64,000 nt of DNA from Streptococcus mitis (GCF_000722695.1 NZ_JPFU01000012.1:186001-250000), one strand, 5' to 3'. Shown: positions 52,057-62,144, counted from the first letter of the stretch. Notes: generated from the letters alone by a model not told the origin. Made by a program: numbers and translations.

Positions 52057-52872
52057 TTATTTCCAGTTTAAAATAGCATTCAAGCCATAGTGATCACTAA
52101 CTTGTGGACTCTTGTTACCATCAAATACGACATGTAATTTTTCCACCTCTAACTCTTTGGTAGTAAAAACATAGTCGATTCGAAGGGGTTCTGTGTTCCC
52201 TTTCCATCCATCAATTTCAGGTGGAACAGTATAGCTACCACTTTTCTCTTGAGCAACTTCAAATGCGTCTTGTAACCCTAATGAACTAGCTAAAATAGCT
52301 TGGTAACCTTCCTGACCAGCCGGGTTGTTGAAATCTCCAGCTAGCAAAAGTGGCTTGTCCAATTCTTTCAAGACAGCCTCAAATCGTGCCCATTCTTCTT
52401 GGAAACCTTTATCCCACCAAGAAAGGTGGACACTTGCAACTGCTAGCTCCTTACCATCGACTACAGTTTCAGCCAGGGCAACACGGCGAGTATGATAGTC
52501 TGTTGGATCATCCACATCTGAAACCAAAATTTCTCTGGCTTCAATAGGTGTTTTAGACAAGATAGCCACACCTTCATGGTAGCGGTCATAACCGATATGA
52601 TTATAAGCCCAAGTCCAATAGTAATTTTTTCCTTGCTCTGACAACTTTTCAACCAAGAGTCTAACATAGTGGTCTTGATGAATCGGCTCAGCAGCTGGCA
52701 AAGCTTGATAAAGGTCATTAACCTCCACCTCTGGCGAAGTAATCTCCTGATTGATTTCTTGGAAACAAATCAAATCATAGTCTTTATCAAGAATATCTTC
52801 AAGCAAGAGCTGGAATTTTTCCTCAGCTTCTTTTTCCATCCAGCTATGAGTATTGAGTGTTAAAAATTTCAT
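52057..52872 (-). CDS. endonuclease/exonuclease/phosphatase-family hydrolase
   Basis: The 271-aa EEP-fold protein shows MKFLTLNTHSW (Asn metal site), ICFQEINQE (catalytic Glu), ASVHLSWWDKGF, LAGDFNNPAG (Asp/Asn) and SDHYGLNAIL (C-terminal Asp-His). No signal peptide. EEP members include nucleases, sphingomyelinases and sugar-phosphate phosphatases; the target is unknown. It follows the PTS gene with a terminator between, so it has its own transcript or limited readthrough. Confidence 0.85.
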   Translation of the reverse strand: MKFLTLNTHSWMEKEAEEKFQLLLEDILDKDYDLICFQEINQEITSPEVEVNDLYQALPAAEPIHQDHYVRLLVEKLSEQGKNYYWTWAYNHIGYDRYHEGVAILSKTPIEAREILVSDVDDPTDYHTRRVALAETVVDGKELAVASVHLSWWDKGFQEEWARFEAVLKELDKPLLLAGDFNNPAGQEGYQAILASSLGLQDAFEVAQEKSGSYTVPPEIDGWKGNTEPLRIDYVFTTKELEVEKLHVVFDGNKSPQVSDHYGLNAILNWK

Positions 52873-52888
52873 GCTTTTCTCCTAAAAC

Positions 52889-52916
52889 AAGAGGTTGGAA
52901 AACAGCTTCCAACCTC
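52889..52916 (-). terminator. PTS gene terminator
   Basis: GAGGTTGGAA and TTCCAACCTC pair on the minus strand and end in TTGTTTTAG. It covers the ribosome-site region of the next gene. Confidence 0.7.
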
Positions 52917-52923
52917 AAGTGTA

Positions 52924-55104
52924 TCACAATTCTACTTTAGCAACTGCTGTTTTAGCTGCAAGAGAACCTGTTTGTTCTAATTTAACTGATTTAATAGCTT
53001 CAGCATTTGTGAAGACAACCACTGTAGAAGTTTCACGACCTGCTGCACGGATAGCATCCAAGTCAGCTGTGACAAGAAGATCACCTGCTGCAACTTTTTG
53101 TCCTTCAGCTACATGAACTGTAAATGGTTTTCCTTCAAGACTTACTGTGTCCAAACCAATGTGAACAAGTACTTCAAGACCTGCTTCAGTCACAAGACCA
53201 AGAGCATGTTTTGTAGGGAAGATGCTTGATACAGTACCTGAAACTGGAGATACAATGTTTCCATTTGCAGGTTCTACAGCAAATCCATCACCCATCATTT
53301 TTTGAGCAAATACTGGATCTTTTACTTGTTCCAAAGCAATAACTTGACCATCAGCTACTGAGTATACTTCCTCAGTAAGACCTTTAAAGTGAACAGTGTT
53401 TTGTTGCGCTTCTGTCATTTGACTTGGAAGAGTTTCAGGAATGACTTCACCTGAATCAAGGATATCTTGGATATCAGATTTCAATACGTCTGCTTTTGGA
53501 CCGTAGATAGCTTGAACTCCTTGTCCTTTCATGACAAGACCCATAGCTCCTTCTGCTTTCCATTGTTCTGCATCACCGACTTTGTCAGCGTCTTTAACAG
53601 TTACACGAAGACGAGTCATACATGCATCAACATCAACGATGTTTGCACGTCCACCAAGAAGGTTGATAATGTTTACAGCTTGAGAACCTGCTGCAACTTT
53701 CACTTCACTGCTAGCTTCTTCTGAACCTTCAGCAGTCTCGTAGTTTCCGTTACGTCCTGGAGTTGCGTAGTTAAATTTTTGAATCATGAAGTTTGCGATA
53801 AAGTACATGATTACAGCAAAGAGAACAGTTACCCAAACGAAGTTAACGATATCCATACCGATACCAGCACTAATCGCAATAGGTGTACGAGTCAAGAACT
53901 CGATTGAACCGAATGAGTGCATACGTAGGTTCACAACGTCAGCCATAGCGAAGGCAGCACCTTGAACAAGTGAGTAAACAAGATACATAGGTGTTGCGAT
54001 GAACATGAACATGTATTCGATTGGTTCAGTAACCCCTGTCAAGAATGTTGCAAGAGCTGTAGCGATCATCATACCTTTGTATTTATGTTTCTTATCAGCA
54101 TCAACATTACGGTAGATAGCCACAATCACACCCATCAAGATACCGAATGAACCGATCATTTGTCCAACTTTGAAACGAGCTGGGTGAACAGTATCTAACA
54201 AGTGTTGATATTGAGTAGCATCAGTACCTTTAAGGTTTACAAGGTCTGTTACCCATGCAAGCCAAAGTGGGTCTTGACCAAATACTTGGCTACCTTTTGC
54301 TGCACCAGTTAAGACCTCATAAGTACCACCAAGAGCTGTGTAGTTCATTGGGATAGTCAACATGTGGTGAAGACCAAATGGCAAGAGCAAACGTTCCAAT
54401 GTACCATACAAGAATGGTGCAAGGATTGGAGCAGTTTCTTGTGAGTTAGCAATCCAGATACCAAAGCTATTGATACCTGTTTGCACTACTGGCCAGAAAG
54501 CTGAAAGTACAATTGCAGCAATTACTGAACGAAGAATAACTACAAACGGTACAAAACGTTTTCCGTTAAAGAATGAAAGTGCATCAGGAAGCTTACGGAA
54601 GTTATAGTATTTATTGTAAGCAGTTGCTCCAATAAAACCTGAGATAATCCCTACGAAGACACCCATGTTAAGTGCTGGTGCTTCCATAACGCTAATAAAG
54701 TAATCAGCAACCTTGATTGAGCCACCAAAGAGAGTTGTTACCATAGCTTCAGGATTTTTCAACATATCGCCTGATACGCCAAAGATTGTACCAGTGATAC
54801 GGTTGATTAGGATAAAGGCAAGACCTGCCGCAAACGCACCACCAGCACGTTCCTTAGCCCAGCTTCCTCCAATAGCGAGGGCGAACAAGATATGAAGGTT
54901 AACGATAACTCCCCAACCGATTTGCTCTAGTACACCACCAGTAATAACGAGTGGAGCAAAGTTAGGGTTAATCATCACAAGCGACTTACCGATTGAAATC
55001 ATCAAACCAGCAGCCGGCATAACAGCGATAACCACCATCAAAGCCTTACCGAATTTTTGCCAAAACTCGAAAGACAAGACATTTTTGAATGTATCTTTCA
55101 TCAT
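52924..55104 (-). CDS. glucose-type PTS enzyme IICBA
   Basis: The 726-aa transporter has an EIIC membrane domain (residues 1-430; FGLHHMLTIPMNY), EIIB (about 470-550; phosphocysteine in DVDACMTRLRVTV) and EIIA-Glc (about 580-726; phosphohistidine region LEVLVHIGLDTVSLEG). The order C-B-A matches the PtsG/glucose family. Substrate glucose or a related hexose is likely. The gene has its own promoter and a large palindrome with cre similarity in its 5' UTR, implying CcpA control. Confidence 0.9.
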   Translation of the reverse strand: MMKDTFKNVLSFEFWQKFGKALMVVIAVMPAAGLMISIGKSLVMINPNFAPLVITGGVLEQIGWGVIVNLHILFALAIGGSWAKERAGGAFAAGLAFILINRITGTIFGVSGDMLKNPEAMVTTLFGGSIKVADYFISVMEAPALNMGVFVGIISGFIGATAYNKYYNFRKLPDALSFFNGKRFVPFVVILRSVIAAIVLSAFWPVVQTGINSFGIWIANSQETAPILAPFLYGTLERLLLPFGLHHMLTIPMNYTALGGTYEVLTGAAKGSQVFGQDPLWLAWVTDLVNLKGTDATQYQHLLDTVHPARFKVGQMIGSFGILMGVIVAIYRNVDADKKHKYKGMMIATALATFLTGVTEPIEYMFMFIATPMYLVYSLVQGAAFAMADVVNLRMHSFGSIEFLTRTPIAISAGIGMDIVNFVWVTVLFAVIMYFIANFMIQKFNYATPGRNGNYETAEGSEEASSEVKVAAGSQAVNIINLLGGRANIVDVDACMTRLRVTVKDADKVGDAEQWKAEGAMGLVMKGQGVQAIYGPKADVLKSDIQDILDSGEVIPETLPSQMTEAQQNTVHFKGLTEEVYSVADGQVIALEQVKDPVFAQKMMGDGFAVEPANGNIVSPVSGTVSSIFPTKHALGLVTEAGLEVLVHIGLDTVSLEGKPFTVHVAEGQKVAAGDLLVTADLDAIRAAGRETSTVVVFTNAEAIKSVKLEQTGSLAAKTAVAKVEL

Positions 55105-55129
55105 TCAAATCTCCTTTATTTTTATTTAG

Positions 55130-55198
55130 GCAAACGTTTTACGAAAACGTTTGCACTTAACTATGTATTCATTATACCACTTTAAATTTTTTTGTAAA
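55130..55198 (-). promoter_or_regulatory. PTS promoter and 25-bp cre-like palindrome
   Basis: TTTACA (55193-55198) and TATAAT (55171-55176) are 16 bp apart on the minus strand. GCAAACGTTTT and AAAACGTTTGC (55130-55154) form a perfect palindrome around a 3-bp centre, containing cre-like halves. It starts about 10-15 bp after the transcription start, a roadblock position for CcpA or another LacI-family repressor. Confidence 0.65.
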
Positions 55199-55285
55199 GG
55201 CTTTTATTAAAAAAATTAAGAAAAAAGAAAGTTTTTATACTTCCTTTTTTATATTTGTACTATTATAACACCCTAAAATGTGCTA

Positions 55286-56212
55286 TCAAACCTTTAAGAA
55301 ACGTCGCATTGAAATTCCTGATCCAATTGAACCAATAAAAATTCCAATAACAAACAATAAGGCAATCATCAGTGGACTGAATACTTCTGGTGAAATCATA
55401 GAAAGGTTTTGACCTACTAATGACTTATTAACCGATTGGTAAACCATTTGATAAACAACTAGTACTAAAACTGATGGAAGGGTTGCGCCAAATAATCCGA
55501 TGAAAGCACCCTCAAGTAGGAATGGTCCTCGGATATAGCTATTCTTAGCACCAACCAAGCGCATAATTTGAATTTCTCGACTGCGGGAAATAATGGTAAT
55601 ACGAATGGTATTAGAAATCAAGAAAACTGCTATGAAAATCAAGAGGCCAGCAATCACTAGTCCCCAGACACGAATAAATGAGGCTAACTTAAACAAGCGT
55701 TCTGTATTGGCACCACCATCTTGAACTTCTGATACACCTTCAATTTTCTTAGCCTCTTCCGCTACTGTCTTTACATCACTTGGTGTGTTAGTATCTACTA
55801 TATATGCATCATAGAGAGGATTAGCATCACCTTCAAAGATTTTCCAGTTGTCCCCCATTGTCTCAGTTAATTTTTCATATTGTTCTTCTTTACTTGAAAA
55901 GGTAACACTCTTAACTGTAGACATACCCTTCAAGGAATTATATACCTTGTGGTAGTCATTATTTGTAACAGTTTGACCTTCTTTTTCAATAGTTTCACTA
56001 TTATCGGCTACGTCCTTACGAATGTATACCATTACTCGGACATTATTTTCAATATCTGTAGCTAGTTTCGCTGTATTGAAAATAACAGAAGCAAATATTG
56101 CCACCAAGGTCAAAGTAATCATGACTGAGCTGACAGCAGCTACTGTCATCCAGCCATTTCGTTTCAAACTTTTTAGCGATTCAAATAAATGGCGAAAAAA
56201 TCTACTAATCAT
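55286..56212 (-). CDS. ftsX: cell-division protein FtsX
   Basis: The 308-aa membrane protein has four helices and a large extracellular loop between the first two (residues about 45-170; NNVRVMVYIRKDV...). In streptococci FtsEX activates the PcsB wall hydrolase. I use ATG 56212 (MISRFFRHLFESLKS), which gives the known length and overlaps the ftsE stop by 8 bp; the frame open to 56275 is an ftsE overlap artefact. Confidence 0.95.
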   Translation of the reverse strand: MISRFFRHLFESLKSLKRNGWMTVAAVSSVMITLTLVAIFASVIFNTAKLATDIENNVRVMVYIRKDVADNSETIEKEGQTVTNNDYHKVYNSLKGMSTVKSVTFSSKEEQYEKLTETMGDNWKIFEGDANPLYDAYIVDTNTPSDVKTVAEEAKKIEGVSEVQDGGANTERLFKLASFIRVWGLVIAGLLIFIAVFLISNTIRITIISRSREIQIMRLVGAKNSYIRGPFLLEGAFIGLFGATLPSVLVLVVYQMVYQSVNKSLVGQNLSMISPEVFSPLMIALLFVIGIFIGSIGSGISMRRFLKV

Positions 56213-56897
56213 CGTATCCGTACTCTCCTTTTGATTCATCACGAACAACACGGCCATTTTCAATGGCAATGACACGGTGGCGCAAGGTATTTACAATCTG
56301 GCTATTATGAGTCGCCATCAAAATAGTTGTCCCTTGTAGGTTAATCCGTTCCAAGAGATTCATGATTTCCCATGAGTTATCAGGATCCAGGTTTCCTGTT
56401 GGTTCATCGGCTATCAATACTTTTGGATTATTTACAATAGCACGCGCAATCGCAATACGCTGTTGTTCTCCACCTGAGAGCTCATTTGGGAAAGAACGAA
56501 CCTTATGCTTCAATCCAACCAAGTCCAAAACTTCCATCACACGTTTTTTGATATTACGGCGATTTTCCCCGATTACTTCCATAGCGTAAGCAATATTTTC
56601 ATAGACCGTTTTCTTTGGCAAGAGTTTATAATCCTGAAAAACAACCCCAACACTACGACGTAGAAGAGGGACATCTTTCTTCTTAATCTTAACCAGATTA
56701 AAACCAGCAACTGATAGACTTCCTTTATCGATTTTTACTTCACGATATAGAGAACGAATAAAGGTTGACTTCCCTGCTCCCGAAGGTCCTACGATGTAAG
56801 CAAATTCTCCTGGTTGAACACTGACCGAAACACCGCGTAGGGCAGTCGTTCCGTTGTCGTATTTTTTTACGACATCTCTCATTTCAATGATTGACAT
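56205..56897 (-). CDS. ftsE: cell-division ATP-binding protein FtsE
   Basis: The 230-aa ABC ATPase has Walker A VGPSGAGKSTFIRSL near residue 35, signature LSGGEQQRIAIARAI and Walker B VLIADEPTGNLDP near 160. It powers FtsX-coupled septal hydrolysis. It is cotranscribed with prfB (17-bp gap) and overlaps ftsX. Confidence 0.96.
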   Translation of the reverse strand: MSIIEMRDVVKKYDNGTTALRGVSVSVQPGEFAYIVGPSGAGKSTFIRSLYREVKIDKGSLSVAGFNLVKIKKKDVPLLRRSVGVVFQDYKLLPKKTVYENIAYAMEVIGENRRNIKKRVMEVLDLVGLKHKVRSFPNELSGGEQQRIAIARAIVNNPKVLIADEPTGNLDPDNSWEIMNLLERINLQGTTILMATHNSQIVNTLRHRVIAIENGRVVRDESKGEYGYDD

Positions 56898-56914
56898 GTG
56901 ACTTCCTTTCTATC

Positions 56915-58010
56915 TTAGCTAATTCGCCACTTGAGATAGGCATCGATAAAACCATCTAGGTCCCCATCCATGACCTTATCTACCTGAGCAACTTCAAAGC
57001 TAGTTCGGTGATCTTTTACCATAGTATATGGCGTGAAAACATAAGAACGAATTTGACTTCCCCATGTGATTTCCTTTTTCTCACCCTTGAGGGAATCAAC
57101 TTCCGCAGCTTTCTTTTCTTGCTCCATTTGATAGAGCTTAGCCTGCAACATCTTCATGGCACGATCTCTATTTCCATATTGGGTACGATCGACCGTTGAT
57201 TGTACGACAGTTCCCGTAGGAATGTGTGTCAAACGCACTCCTGTTGAAACCTTATTGACGTTTTGCCCACCAGCACCACCTGAACGGAAGGTATCCATCT
57301 TAATATCATCTTCACGGATTTCCACTTCAATGGTATCATCCAGCTCAGGCATCACTTCTACAGATGTGAAAGAGGTGTGGCGACGTTTGGCAGAGTCAAA
57401 TGGTGAAATACGAACCAAACGGTGAACACCCATTTCTGACTTGAGAAGACCATAGGCATTAGGGCCTTCAAATGATAAGGTTACCGACTTAATACCAGCT
57501 TCATCTCCTGCTTGGTAATCCAAGACTTCTACTTTAAATCCTTTAGCATTTCCATAGCGAGTGTACATACGAAGTAGCATATCACCCCAGTCTTGAGCTT
57601 CTGTACCACCAGATCCTGGATGGATTTCCAAAATGGCATTATTATGGTCATAAGGTTCTGACAAGAGAAGTGTCATCTCATAGCTGGTCATCATCTTATC
57701 CAGTTCGGCTAACTGTGTTACCAGTTCTTCTTGAACCGACTCGTCTTCTGCTAAGAAGTCCAATAAAATTTCGACTTCATCCTGCAACTCTTCCATCTTA
57801 TGGAAGGTATTGTAGGTGTTTTTTAATTCATTCAATTCTTGCGACGTTTTTTGGGCCGCGATATTATCGTTCCAAAAATCAGGTTCTGTCATCTTGTTTT
57901 CCAAGATGGCAATCTCTTCCTCTAGACTCTCGAGGTCAAAGAGACCCCCTGAAAGAAGCTAATTTTTCACGATTTGCGTCAATTTTTTGACGGATTACTG
58001 AAATGTCCAT
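56915..58010 (-). CDS. prfB: peptide chain release factor 2, with programmed +1 frameshift
   Basis: Translation starts at ATG 58010 and reads 24 codons ([17 protein letters not shown]...FRGSL) to TGA at 57936-57938. The site is AGG-GGG-T-CTT-TGA-C. An internal Shine-Dalgarno (AGGGGG) stands just before CTT, so ribosomes slip +1 and continue [14 protein letters not shown] to 56915. The rest carries the GGQ motif ([14 protein letters not shown]) for peptide release at TGA/TAA and the recognition-loop region. This is the classic RF2 autoregulation, not a mutation. The full product is about 364 aa. Confidence 0.95.
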
Positions 58011-58133
58011 AAATACTCCTTTTTTGTATCGTTTTATTATACCATATTCTCTCATTTCTTTCCATCTTTTGCTCTACTCCCCTTTTCATGGAAAAAGAAG
58101 CTGGGCAAAAACCCACTTCTAACTATCAAAAAA

Positions 58134-58168
58134 ACGAGCATTTTCGTAGTTAAAGATGCTCGTTTTAT
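58134..58168. terminator. bidirectional hairpin between prfB and the IS630 remnant
   Basis: ACGAGCAT and ATGCTCGT pair around a 14-nt loop, with T runs on both strands. Confidence 0.6.
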
Positions 58169-58282
58169 TATGTCAGTGTTTATAATTAAAATAACAACAA
58201 AACAATTAGAAAGCCATGACAATGTATAAAGATTGTAACACAAATCAGTTAATACTCAATTATATTCAAAAAGCAACCTTGT

Positions 58283-59303
58283 TCATTGTCTGCTGACAGT
58301 GGACTTTAAAACATTTTTTTCCAATCCTTGAATAACTTCTTGAAGCTTATCAATGACAGCTTCCAATGTTGGGAAAGCCTTATTTTTAAAACCTCGTTTT
58401 CGAATTTCTTTCCAGACTTATTCAATAGGGTTCATTTCTGGTGTATAAGGTGGGATAAAAGCCAAGTCAATATTACTTGGAATCTCCAAGGTACTTGATT
58501 TATGCCATATAGCATTATCCATGACAAGTAAAATATAGTTATCTGGATAAGCTTGTGAGACTTGCCGTAGAAATTCATTCGTCCACTCAGTATTGCATCC
58601 TCCGGCAATGAGGAAAAAGGAATCTCCTGTCTGAGCATTTATCGCTCCATAACAATAGCGATATTCTCGCATATAATGACTAGGAATGCTAGGTCGGATT
58701 CCTTGAGGAGCCCAACAAGAACTCATCTTACTGATTCTCCCGAAACCAGCTTCATCTTGGTAGATCAAACGTACTTTGTTATAAGTCCCCTTCTCTTTAA
58801 AGCGCTTACTTAAGGTCTCGAATGTAGATTTTATTTTTAGACGTCTCAATTGTCTGAGCGTCTGCCTTCTTAGGATGTTCAGGTCGAGGGGTGACTGTTC
58901 GCCAACCATGGCGTTTCAAGAGATAATAAAAACCATCACGTGTAGAAGTGCGACCAATTTCTTTTTGATAAGCTTCGAATAACTGATTGACAGTTACAAA
59001 TTCCCCAGCCTGAGCAGCTTCTATATGACGTTTTAGAAATGCTTGTTCTTCTTCGTAAGTCATATATTCTCGATGACGTCCACCACGAGTCTCTTGAAGA
59101 AGAGCTTCTAAACCAAACTCCTTGTATTTTTTCAAATTCCTCCAAACAGTTGTTTTATTGCAATCTAGCAGATTCATGATTTCCTTATAACTCTTTCCTT
59201 TTGAGCGAAAATAAATAATCTGTAGACGTTTATGATATTTGGCATACGATGAATCTCTCAGGAGTTTTTCAATTTTCTGTATTTCTTCGTTTGTAAGTTT
59301 CAT
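58283..59303 (-). pseudogene. IS630-type transposase, inactivated
   Basis: From ATG 59303 (MKLTNEEIQKIEKLLRD) the first frame holds the HTH region (GKSYKEIMNLLDCNKTTVWRN). The frame shifts at an A-rich tract (about 58823-58833). The second frame holds the DDE catalytic core (LIYQDEAGFGRIS, LLVMDNAIWHKS, PPYTPEMNPIE). A further TAA at 58418-58420 interrupts NPIE-stop-VWKEIRKRG, after which the frame continues to TGA 58283. Two-frame IS630 copies are common in mitis-group streptococci and may be programmed, but the extra nonsense makes this copy dead. Confidence 0.8.
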
Positions 59304-59349
59304 AACTACTATTATAAGATGGTTTTTGATTTTAGTATAGTATGAAATG

Positions 59350-59453
59350 ATACTCACTGAAAATCAAAGAGCAAACTAGGAAGCTAGCCGCAGGCTGTAC
59401 TTGAGTACGGTAAGACGACGCTGACGTGGTTTGAAGAGATTTTCGAAGAGTAT
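59350..59453. repeat. BOX element, A-C
   Basis: boxA (TACTCACTGAAAATCAAAG) and boxC (ACGCTGACGTGGTTTGAAG...TTCGAAGAGTAT) without boxB. It adjoins the IS630 remnant on its transposase 5' side. Confidence 0.85.
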
Positions 59454-59511
59454 GACAATATAGCGTGATGATTGTAATTCTTTTGTCATTTTCCCTCCAG
59501 AAAATAAAAAA

Positions 59512-59592
59512 AGGAGAACAATATTTAACTGTTCTCCAAAATAAATTTATTAAAAAGAAAAACCCTGCCAAATTAATTTTTGGTAGGGTTTT
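59512..59592. terminator. two terminators after rplL
   Basis: GGAGAACA/TGTTCTCC (about 59513-59538) and AACCCTGCCAA/TTGGTAGGGTT (about 59564-59592) are separate stems. The second, nearer the rplL stop, has T tracts and should end the rplJL transcript. Confidence 0.65.
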
Positions 59593-59690
59593 TGGTAGGA
59601 AACTAAATTAATTTATCAGTTTCTAAAATGTGTTCACGATTCTAAAAGGCTGATACTATAGTATTCCGAATTCTAATTGGTATATGCCTC

Positions 59691-60059
59691 TTATTTAAGA
59701 GTAACTGAAGCTCCAGCTTCTTCCAATTTAGCTTTGATTTCTTCAGCTTCTGCAGTTGCAACGCCTTCTTTAACAAGTGCTGGTGCACCGTCAACAAGTT
59801 CTTTAGCTTCTTTAAGTCCAAGACCAGTGATTTCACGTACAACTTTGATAACGCCAACTTTTTTGTCGCCTGCAGATGTCAATTCAACGTCGAATGAATC
59901 TTTAGCAGCACCAGCGTCAGCAGCACCAGCTGCAGCAACAGCTACAGGAGCAGCTGCAGTTACACCAAATTCTTCTTCGATAGCTTTTACAAGGTCGTTC
60001 AATTCAAGGATTGAAGCTTCTTTAATTTCAGCAATAATGTTTTCAATGTTCAATGCCAT
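59691..60059 (-). CDS. rplL: 50S ribosomal protein L7/L12
   Basis: The 122-aa acidic stalk protein has an N-terminal dimer domain ([16 protein letters not shown]), the Ala/Gly-rich hinge ([15 protein letters not shown]) and the C-terminal factor-binding domain ([19 protein letters not shown]). I start at ATG 60059, preceded by TTGGAGGAAATAAC; the frame from 60074 is an unlikely extension. Confidence 0.97.
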   Translation of the reverse strand: MALNIENIIAEIKEASILELNDLVKAIEEEFGVTAAAPVAVAAAGAADAGAAKDSFDVELTSAGDKKVGVIKVVREITGLGLKEAKELVDGAPALVKEGVATAEAEEIKAKLEEAGASVTLK

Positions 60060-60133
60060 TGTTATTTCCTCCAAATAAGTTTTAAATTTTATAATAGTTT
60101 TTTCGTAGCTAGGCTACGCTGCGTAGCTTAAGA

Positions 60134-60634
60134 TTAAGCTGCGTCTTCTTTGCTTTCTGCAACCGCTTTGACTGCAAGAGCAACGTTGCGCACTGGCGCT
60201 TGAAGTACAGAAAGGAGCATAGAAAGAAGTCCTTCGCGGTTTGGAAGAGTTGCAAGTGCAAGAATCTCTTCTTTAGATGCGACAGCGCCTTCGATTGCAC
60301 CACCTTTGATTTCAAGTGCTTCAGCGTTTTTAGAAAAGTCGTTCAAGATTTTCGCTGGTGCGATAACATCTTCATTAGAAAATGCAATTGCAGATGGTCC
60401 AACAAATACAGATGCAAGATCTTCAAGACCAGCTTTTTCAGCTGCACGACGTAAGATTGAGTTTTTAATGACTTTATACTCAACTTCGCTTCCACGAAGC
60501 TCACGACGAAGAACTGTATCTTGCTCAACTGTCAAACCACGAGCGTCTACAACGACGATAGCTGCAGCAGCTTTCATTTTCTCAGCTACTACGTCAACTA
60601 GTTCCGCTTTTTTAGCAATAATTGCTTCACTCAT
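60134..60634 (-). CDS. rplJ: 50S ribosomal protein L10
   Basis: The 166-aa protein forms the stalk base and binds L7/L12 through its C-terminal helix. It starts [20 protein letters not shown] at ATG 60634 with CGGAGGTGAACA upstream. L10 (with L12) represses its own mRNA by binding the leader described upstream. The frame open to 60697 is leader, not coding. Confidence 0.96.
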   Translation of the reverse strand: MSEAIIAKKAELVDVVAEKMKAAAAIVVVDARGLTVEQDTVLRRELRGSEVEYKVIKNSILRRAAEKAGLEDLASVFVGPSAIAFSNEDVIAPAKILNDFSKNAEALEIKGGAIEGAVASKEEILALATLPNREGLLSMLLSVLQAPVRNVALAVKAVAESKEDAA

Positions 60635-60689
60635 TAGTGTGTTCACCTCCGTTATTATTTTGCTTGGGGAATTTTTCCAAAAGAAAAAC

Positions 60690-60812
60690 GCGCCCAAACC
60701 TAGACACGAAAGTACAATACGCTTCTTTTTACATGATACGTTTTGTCCTCGGTAGGATACTTATGAGTCAAGCTCCCCTACTGTCTTAGGCAGTTTTTTC
60801 AAACCGTATATA
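60690..60812 (-). promoter_or_regulatory. ribosomal protein L10 leader RNA
   Basis: Between the promoter and rplJ the minus strand carries the conserved L10-leader sequence: CTGCCTAAGACAGTAGGGGA, then CTTGACTCATAAGTATCCTACC and a GAGGACA tail. The kink-turn region binds L10(L12)4 and represses the operon. The conserved core spans about 60735-60795. Confidence 0.8.
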
Positions 60813-60841
60813 AGTATAGCATAGTCAAAAAAAGAATGCAA
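60813..60841 (-). promoter_or_regulatory. rplJL promoter
   Basis: TTGCAT (60836-60841) and TATACT (60813-60818) are 17 bp apart on the minus strand. Confidence 0.75.
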
Positions 60842-60884
60842 GATTTTTGCAAACTTTTTTTAAACTTTTTTCGTGATTTTTCTT

Positions 60885-62144
60885 TTAAAGTTCTACTGTC
60901 AGTACTTGGCCTTGCTTAACAACCTGTTCTCCGGCGATATAAACATCATCTACATCACTGGATTTGACAGCATAAACTAGGTGGGAAAGCATATTTTCTT
61001 GGGGTTGGAGATGGATTTTCCCTTGTGGTTGAATAACGAGAAAATCTGCCTGCTTGCCAACTTCCAGACTTCCTATCTGATTTTCCATTCCTAGAACCTT
61101 AGCCCCTTCGATTGTCAGTGCCTTGAGAGCCATTTCGATAGGAAATTGGCTGGCATCTCCACTTTTCATCTTCTGAAGAAGGGCTGCTGTCCGTCCTTCC
61201 TCAAACATATCCAGATTGTTATTGGAAGCAACCGAGTCAGTCGCAATTCCCACTGCTACTCCCGCTTTTTGGAGCTGGATAATTGGAGCAATTCCTGATG
61301 CCAATTTGAGATTACTGATAGGATTATGCGCAATTGCCACTTGAGAAGTTGACAAGCGTTTAATTTCTCGCTCGTTTAATTCTACTCCATGAGCAAAGAC
61401 AGACGGATGATCTAAGTAACCCAGTTCTTCTAGAAAAGCGAGGGGGCGTTTGCCGTATCGTTTCAGGATAATGCCTGATTCCTCCTTGGTCTCCGCCACA
61501 TGGATATGGATGGGAATGTCTAGCTCTTTTGCCATTCCCAAGCTCTCTTCCAGCAAATCTTTACTACAGCTGTAGGGAGAATGTGGGGCTACCATTACCA
61601 TGAAATTTGGATTTTCATATCCTAAGATTTCCTCGATGATGGCCCGTGTTCTGCTTATAGTCTCAGCAGTCGTTTCTGCCTCTGAAGAAAAGAGAGTCGG
61701 TGAGAAATAGCAACGCATCTTAGAGACTTTCACTGCCTGATAAATTTGCTCAATATTCACTCCATTGGGATTATACATATCATTGAATGTTGTTGTTCCT
61801 GACTGAAGCATCTCTGTCAGCGCTGCTTTGACCGCCTTGGTAGTCATGTCTGAAGTAAACTCAGCTTCTGCAGGCCAGATATAGTCATTGAGCCATTCAT
61901 GGAGGTTGCTGTCGTCCCGAATTCCTCGCAAACCTGTCATAGCAGAATGGGTGTGGCAATTGACCAAGCCAGGCATAATCCAGGCTCCCTGATAGTCTAT
62001 AATCTGCTCAGCTTGCTCTAAAATCTCTGGATTCTCTTGACCAACATAGATGATTTGAGAATCCTTAACGGCTAAGATTCCATTCAGATAAACATGGAAA
62101 TCTTGGTCACAAGTCACGATATTTACATGCTGATAGACTTTCAT
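60885..62144 (-). CDS. mtaD: 5-methylthioadenosine/S-adenosylhomocysteine deaminase (amidohydrolase)
   Basis: The 419-aa metal-dependent hydrolase has the metal motif VNCHTHSAMT near residue 65, HIHVAETKEE near 210, FAHGVELNE near 256 and the Asp in GIATDSVASNN near 295. It belongs to the Atz/Trz-like family; the MTA/SAH deaminase assignment is by family resemblance, and other purine-like substrates are possible. It could recycle SAM-derived products. Start MKVYQHVNIVTCDQ at 62144. Confidence 0.85.
   Translation of the reverse strand: MKVYQHVNIVTCDQDFHVYLNGILAVKDSQIIYVGQENPEILEQAEQIIDYQGAWIMPGLVNCHTHSAMTGLRGIRDDSNLHEWLNDYIWPAEAEFTSDMTTKAVKAALTEMLQSGTTTFNDMYNPNGVNIEQIYQAVKVSKMRCYFSPTLFSSEAETTAETISRTRAIIEEILGYENPNFMVMVAPHSPYSCSKDLLEESLGMAKELDIPIHIHVAETKEESGIILKRYGKRPLAFLEELGYLDHPSVFAHGVELNEREIKRLSTSQVAIAHNPISNLKLASGIAPIIQLQKAGVAVGIATDSVASNNNLDMFEEGRTAALLQKMKSGDASQFPIEMALKALTIEGAKVLGMENQIGSLEVGKQADFLVIQPQGKIHLQPQENMLSHLVYAVKSSDVDDVYIAGEQVVKQGQVLTVEL

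Noticed and set aside
57904-58010. prfB as a frameshifted pseudogene
   Set aside because: The shift site has the internal Shine-Dalgarno, CTT and TGA-C context of programmed RF2 frameshifting.
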